Shown: piece by piece, positions 61,516 to 64,000 of the stretch
How the letters are laid out: each line of letters begins with the position of its first letter
Position numbering within the stretch: the first letter of the stretch is position 1
NCBI GenBank assembly: GCA_013398055.1
Contig: VZRS01005498.1
Coordinates: 372,001-436,000, forward strand
From: Ifrita kowaldi
Taxonomy: Eukaryota; Chordata; Aves; Passeriformes; Cinclosomatidae
Length of the DNA stretch: 64,000 bases
Direction of reading: 5' to 3'
Notes under the pieces: model-generated
The model's input: only the letters and a program-made list of their open reading frames with translations
Database searches by the model: none
Told to the model about the DNA's origin: nothing
Position numbers and translations under genes: made by a program

Positions 61516-63824
61516 GTGGGAATGGCAGCTGTTTTATCTAGCACCACGTTGCTGGTCAGAAACATTTTTGTCTCCCATGGAATGAACAGATTGCACAAAA
61601 GAAAACTTGGAATACGATGCAATGTAAAATCATTCTTTAAATAAATGCCATGATTCTTTGGTTTAATGTGGATTTCTTGGGCGAACAGGGCTACTTTTGG
61701 ACCCTTCCAGCCACCCCTCACTTGCACCCAGGGCCTGCCTGCCTGCAGGCTGTGTCACGACTTTGCCCCTACGTCCATGTAAACCATGGAGCAGAGCCAC
61801 AACTTGGAAAACAGTGATTGGTCACAAGGAGTAACTGGAAAATTCAAACTGGTGGCGTGCCCTCCGGGTTTGTTTCGAAGCATCTATTTAGTGTGTGAAG
61901 CTGGGCCAGTGAAGAGATGCTAGGGACATGCCAATGTATGGCAGCTCAGAATCTTGCCTATCAATTTTATTCTGAAATATTATAACATGGAAAAATAGCA
62001 GACGTTGATTATTCTGCCTAATGCAAAGATTAAGCAAACAAGTAAGAAGCAATTCTTGCTGAGATGAGGATGATTTGGATCTTTTAGTGGCTATAACAGT
62101 AGGTCTAGAGCTAGTGAACCACAGCAGAATTCTTATTATTCAGTGTACCAAAGGAAAAACAGACCTGAGGTTATTAGAGAGGAATCTCAGTGGTTTTGTG
62201 TGTATAACTGTTTGGAAAAAACAAATAGGATATTATGATAGTGTAAAGGTGTTGGAGAATTGGAATCACATGGTTATAGTCACATTTTCTATAAAACTGG
62301 TGCAACACAGATTCACTTGCAGTTGGCTTGCAGGAGAAATTTTACTTTTGCCTTAACCCAGACAGCTCTAGGTTTAAGAATGCTTATCAGGGTGGAAGGC
62401 TAAAGGGGTTAAGGAAATGAGGCACGACAGAGGTGACCTATGGGAACTTTCATTATTATATGGAGCCTTGATGAGTGAAATGAGAGGAATTGCTCTCCAT
62501 CATGAAAGGCTGAAATGTCGAGGGAGCAATCGCAAATTAATCTATTAAGAATAAGGAGGAGGCTGAACAGTGTGACTCAAAAGGATGGAAATATATGGAA
62601 TAAACTGCAGGGTAAAATCACAATGATTTCTAGACACAATCTTAAAGACATCCGTCTATGATTTTTTCAGTGAAACAGGGATTTCTATATGTGTGTATAT
62701 GTGAGGCAAAGTTTAAGCAGATTAGATTGGTCTCTTTCTTTTCAGGCACTCCCAATATTTGTAATGATAAGGCCGGAATGAGAAGTTCTAATGTGTTCTA
62801 ATTTGTGTGGCTTTAACTAGAGCAATATGTCAGGAATTTCTCTGTTTGTTTGGGTTTTTTTTAAAGACATACAAATAAAATGCCTCACAGGCAGTTTTCA
62901 GTATGATGGTTTTCCTGTTTTGCTGTGACATTTTTAACCTGAATTTAGTGTTTGTAAAAGGTGCTAGGTGATGACATTGTGTAACTGAAAGCCTCTTTTT
63001 ATTGACAGGTCATGAACACTCAAGGCTGGAGAAATTTCTCTATGTCAAGCTGGTGAGATACACCCCCCACAGCCTGAAAGAATGAACTTCCAGGAGGAAA
63101 AATGGTAGGTCCATGTCAATCAGTCCAATGTTATGTTAAATGTCGCTGCATGATTGTTTTCAAAGAGCTCATATCCCAAGGATGTGGAGAGAGGCGTGAA
63201 AAGTTACCCAACTGCCAGGACCGTGGCCTTGTTTTCTCTGTTCCCCAGTGGTGGTTACGGCTTTCTGGAGTGTTAACGCTTTGTCCACTAGTGGCTGGAG
63301 TTGGGCTTGACCCAGATTACCAAGTGTATTTCGGAGGATCTGATCCAGCTGGATGTTCCCAGCTCCCAGTGTGGTCCTCGGGAGATGAGGGTCTGTTGTT
63401 TGCTCCGTGCCTGTTCCTGACGCCGATCTCTAGGCCTCAGTGTTAATCCTTTCACGAAGCTCACGTAGTTTCAGACTTCTACCTTTGCTGGCTTATTATA
63501 GTCCAGGAAGATGAGATGTGACTATGCTGAGATACGACCCCCAGTGATGGCACTTTATAATACTGTATAACTGGAGGATTGCTATTGTAGGCAGAGAAAA
63601 AGGCAATAAAGCAGCATTGATATCCTGCCTGCCCTCTTACAGGAGTTATTGAATCAAACCTACCAGAACTGCCAGACAAACAATTTGCAGCTGCAGTCTG
63701 AAGCCTGACAATGACACAGAATCAAAAAGAAATAGTTGGAGTGCATGGGCTTGTGAACTCCTCTGCGACCCACCACAGCAGGCTCCCTAGGATTGTTCTC
63801 CTCTTTCTGGTCCTTTGCCTGTAC

Positions 63825-63970
63825 AGTTCCTTCTCTTTCCCTCCCTTTTTCTTTCTCCCGTTTTCTCTCCTACATCTTGCCATTTTCAGCTTTTCACACC
63901 TTTTCCCCTTCCTTTTCTTTCTCTCTCTCATTGCCTCACTATTTCCTTCTGTTGCCTTCAATACCTCTCT
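63825..63970 (+). repeat. Long pyrimidine-rich (C/T) tract
   Basis: About 145 bases are almost entirely C and T on the + strand, with CCTT, TCTC and CCCTTTTT words and few purines. Read on the other strand, it is a polypurine tract and gives an artificial Lys/Arg/Glu-rich frame. Such tracts can form triplex (H-DNA) structures and slip. It continues to near the end of the window. Confidence 0.85.
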
Positions 63971-64000
63971 TGCTTGTTTTTACTTTGGGAGTTCAAGTGC

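Larger units (their letters stand above)
58151..63824. other. Unique non-coding DNA, right flank
   Basis: No gene is recognised. The stretch is AT-rich, with an A/C simple tract at 59422-59471 and small perfect hairpins at 60777-60802 and 61495-61515. A block at 63019-63061 has a good acceptor (TTTTTATTGACAG ending 63008) and a donor-like CTG/GTGAGA; the frame through it (HEHSRLEKFLYVKL) runs on to a TGA at about 63082. It is too short to call. Overlapping + frames at 60655-60997 are hydrophobic and unrecognised. Confidence 0.6.

Noticed and set aside
63330..63360. Asp-Pro-Ala-Gly in a + frame, recalling the lipase D-P-A-G-P motif
   Set aside because: It lies downstream of the putative terminal exon, lacks the following Pro and the usual hydrophobic context, and is a short chance match.
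1..64000. Bacterial-type features (operons, CRISPR arrays, integrons, riboswitches)
   Set aside because: CR1 LINE fragments, low coding density and vertebrate-type splice signals show that this is animal DNA, and no regularly spaced repeats were seen.
1..64000. Endogenous retrovirus or LTR element
   Set aside because: I found no pair of long direct repeats with TG...CA ends, no primer-binding site and no gag/pol-like frame.

Overview
This window looks like non-coding vertebrate DNA from a bird, either intergenic or deep intronic. The strongest evidence is four CR1 (chicken repeat 1) LINE fragments, all on the + strand and all 3' ends, at about 12.24-12.61, 18.60-18.88, 34.05-34.47 and 35.09-35.51 kb. 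They carry the typical avian CR1 3' end: a 'ggagttggac / cttccaac' block followed by short ATTCTATG-like terminal units. CR1 also occurs in other sauropsids. The sparse repeat load, lack of SINEs and copies that are only a few hundred bases long suggest a bird. The 12.2 kb copy, with its 'cttggggtgtcctgtgcagg' 3' block, is of a kind I associate with neoavian or passerine genomes; that last step is inference.

Layout. 1-12.2 kb is unique AT-rich sequence with homopolymer runs, one imperfect minisatellite-like duplication near 6.1 kb and one splice-bounded block near 11.75 kb. 12.2-18.9 kb holds two CR1 remnants around an AT-rich stretch with octamer and E-box motifs. 18.9-34.0 kb is mainly unique, with a GC-rich patch at 21.8-22.2 kb, several enhancer-like AT-rich blocks (22.6-23.1, 29.3-29.6, 31.4-31.6 kb) and a minus-strand, once-interrupted reading frame at 28.2-28.64 kb that may be a retropseudogene. 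34.0-35.5 kb holds two CR1 copies of different subfamilies 0.6 kb apart. 35.5-50.9 kb is unique sequence with enhancer-like blocks at 38.2-38.6 and 49.5-49.8 kb. 50.98-58.15 kb contains three blocks with good splice signals and compatible phases (50983-51155, 51913-52018, 58032 to about 58150). The last has an AATAAA, so this is the best candidate for the 3' end of a + strand transcript. The remainder to 64 kb is unique sequence ending in a long pyrimidine-rich tract.

No intact protein gene, tRNA, rRNA, CRISPR array or bacterial-type operon is visible. The longest open frames (about 120-176 codons) are of the size expected by chance in 64 kb of AT-rich DNA read in six frames, and most show no protein family signature. 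The findings are therefore hypotheses: a possible transcript end, a possible pseudogene, and candidate regulatory DNA. No wholly new system is evident from the sequence alone.
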